A stretch of DNA of 14,779 nt from an uncultured Clostridiaceae bacterium. Lineage in GTDB: Bacteria > Bacillota > Clostridia > Lachnospirales > Lachnospiraceae. The position numbers were made by a program, and so were the translations under genes. Where the stretch lies: assembly GCA_949948825.1 (NCBI GenBank), contig CATLIJ010000033.1, positions 1-14,779 on the forward strand. Reading direction: 5' to 3'. The first letter of the stretch is position 1. Every line of letters starts with the position of its first letter. This document shows, one piece after another, positions 13,581 through 14,779 of the stretch. The notes below the pieces were generated by a model. It made no database searches. It saw only the letters and a list, made by a program, of their open reading frames with translations, and had not been told where the DNA came from.

Positions 13581-14779
13581 ATTCTGCTTTCAATACATAA
13601 ATTCTGGACCAGAAGTCTGTACACACTTCAAAACCATCCTCCGGCTGTCCGCTGGAGGGTTGTCCGGCGGAGGCATCTGTGGTAATAAGACCTACATGCA
13701 TCAGCTCGTCGCCCATATGGGTGGAGCCAGTCTTGTCCACCTGGTAGGCCATATCGGGATTCAGGCCTTTTAGTCGAAGCCTGCGGTACTCGCAGTTTAC
13801 ATCATTGAGAATTTTATAATAGCCCACAACAGCAGTTCTCCTGTCTTCAGACACTGCCATCCATGCGGCAATATTGCTTTCAAACGGGCTTAACAGCCGG
13901 TAGAAGGTTCCAAACTGAAGCACAGACCGATACCGTTTCATAAAACGGATCTGCTCCCGGACCATCTGCCGCTCCTCCCAGGTCAGCTTCTGCAGATCCA
14001 GCTCATAGCCAAATGCGCCGAAATATGCCACATTCCCGCGGGTAGCCAGAGGCGTGTTGCGGAACAGCTGGTGATTGGGTACAGCAGATACATGGGCGCC
14101 CATGCTGACTACGGGATAGCCAAAGCTGGTGCCGTACTGGATTTTGATTCGCTCTGCTGCGTCCGAATCATCGCTGGTCCAGCACTGAGGAGCATAGTAA
14201 AGCATGCCCGCATCAAACCGTGCGCCGCCGGAGGCACAGGATTCAAACAGAATGTGCGGGAAATTCTGAATGAACCGCTCATACAGGGAATACAGTCCCA
14301 AAATATACCGGTGGAATACTTCTCCCTGCTGGGCAGGAGCCAATGCCAGAGAATAGCATTCTGTAATGGAACGATTCATGTCCCATTTAATATAGGAAAC
14401 CTTGGATTCAGACAAAATCTTTGCAACCATGTCATAAATGCAGTCCACCACCTCTGGCCGGGAGAAATCCAGCACATACTGATGTCTTCCATGGCACAGC
14501 TTCCGTCCAGGTGTCTGTAAAATCCATTCCGGATGAGCCCGGTACAGGTCGCTGTCCATATTTACCATCTCTAATTCCACCCATAGACCGAACTTCAGAC
14601 CTAATGCTTCAATCTTTTCTGATAAGCCTTTAATGCCGTTAGGCAGGCGCTCAGTATTGGCATACCAGTCTCCCAGACCTGCATGGTCATCATTGCGCTC
14701 CCCGAACCATCCGTCATCCAGGACAAACAGCTCCACTCCGTCCTCCTTGGCGGCTCTGGCAATCTCCACCAGCCGGTCT
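13579..14779 (-). CDS. Second GH36 alpha-galactosidase, N-terminal part outside window
   Basis: This is the catalytic and C-terminal part of another GH36 alpha-galactosidase. About 400 residues are visible and the frame stays open through the right edge (the reading before the GTG at 14769 is DRL). By comparison with the complete enzyme, roughly 345-350 N-terminal residues are missing. Counting from that GTG, motifs are LDDGWFGERNDD (17-28), the nucleophile Asp130 in IKWDMNR, ESCASGGARFDAGMLYY (176-192) and the acid/base Asp200 in TSDDSDAAER, again 70 residues apart. The barrel motif usually read as EPEM is ELEM here (65-68). It ends RIYVLKAE without an added domain. It is a distinct paralogue, not a recent duplicate, and is convergent with the regulators. 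Confidence 0.93.
   Translation of the reverse strand, partial: DRLVEIARAAKEDGVELFVLDDGWFGERNDDHAGLGDWYANTERLPNGIKGLSEKIEALGLKFGLWVELEMVNMDSDLYRAHPEWILQTPGRKLCHGRHQYVLDFSRPEVVDCIYDMVAKILSESKVSYIKWDMNRSITECYSLALAPAQQGEVFHRYILGLYSLYERFIQNFPHILFESCASGGARFDAGMLYYAPQCWTSDDSDAAERIKIQYGTSFGYPVVSMGAHVSAVPNHQLFRNTPLATRGNVAYFGAFGYELDLQKLTWEERQMVREQIRFMKRYRSVLQFGTFYRLLSPFESNIAAWMAVSEDRRTAVVGYYKILNDVNCEYRRLRLKGLNPDMAYQVDKTGSTHMGDELMHVGLITTDASAGQPSSGQPEDGFEVCTDFWSRIYVLKAE

Overview
The window reads as a chromosomal stretch of a Gram-positive anaerobe, most likely a gut-type clostridium of the Lachnospiraceae. This rests on the protein styles (QueH, a Firmicutes-type HPr with His15 and Ser46, DUF624, a CUT1 sugar importer without its own ATPase, Lachnospiraceae-like GH36 enzymes and MsmR-type AraC regulators), strong GGAGG ribosome-binding sites and TTGACA/TATAAT promoters. 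The genus is inference. No mobile element, CRISPR array, tRNA or rRNA was seen. No stretch longer than 300 bases lacks a gene; the largest gap is the divergent regulatory region at 11505-11747.

Left half (2-5290, all on +): housekeeping genes. These are the end of a biotin protein ligase (birA, 5' end outside the window), a 14-base overlap into adenine glycosylase mutY, a YegS/DgkB-type lipid kinase, an RpoD-type sigma factor under its own clear promoter, queH, and a stand-alone HPr gene flanked by terminators on both sides. The sigma factor is full length but differs at several near-invariant core positions and has no dnaG beside it, so it may be a second RpoD paralogue.

Right half (5292-14779): a sugar-utilisation locus for alpha-galactosides. 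A minus-strand operon runs from a strong promoter at 11552-11580 through a solute-binding lipoprotein, two CUT1 permeases, a DUF624 membrane protein and a complete GH36 alpha-galactosidase. The ATPase is absent and is presumably supplied by a shared MsmX/MsmK-type protein encoded elsewhere. Two strong hairpins sit inside the operon, one after the binding-protein gene and one before the DUF624 gene, which would suit graded expression. Divergently transcribed are two adjacent AraC-family regulators. The region between them carries near-perfect 13-base direct repeats 20 bases apart plus a degenerate third copy over the -35 of the transporter promoter, a good candidate operator. Convergent with the regulators is the C-terminal part of a second GH36 enzyme, cut by the right edge.

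I found no convincing unknown multi-gene system. The most useful leads are the operator architecture, the two intercistronic hairpins, the unexplained DUF624 component, the isolated palindrome at 5292-5339, the divergent sigma factor, and sequence oddities in the second GH36 and the second AraC protein.
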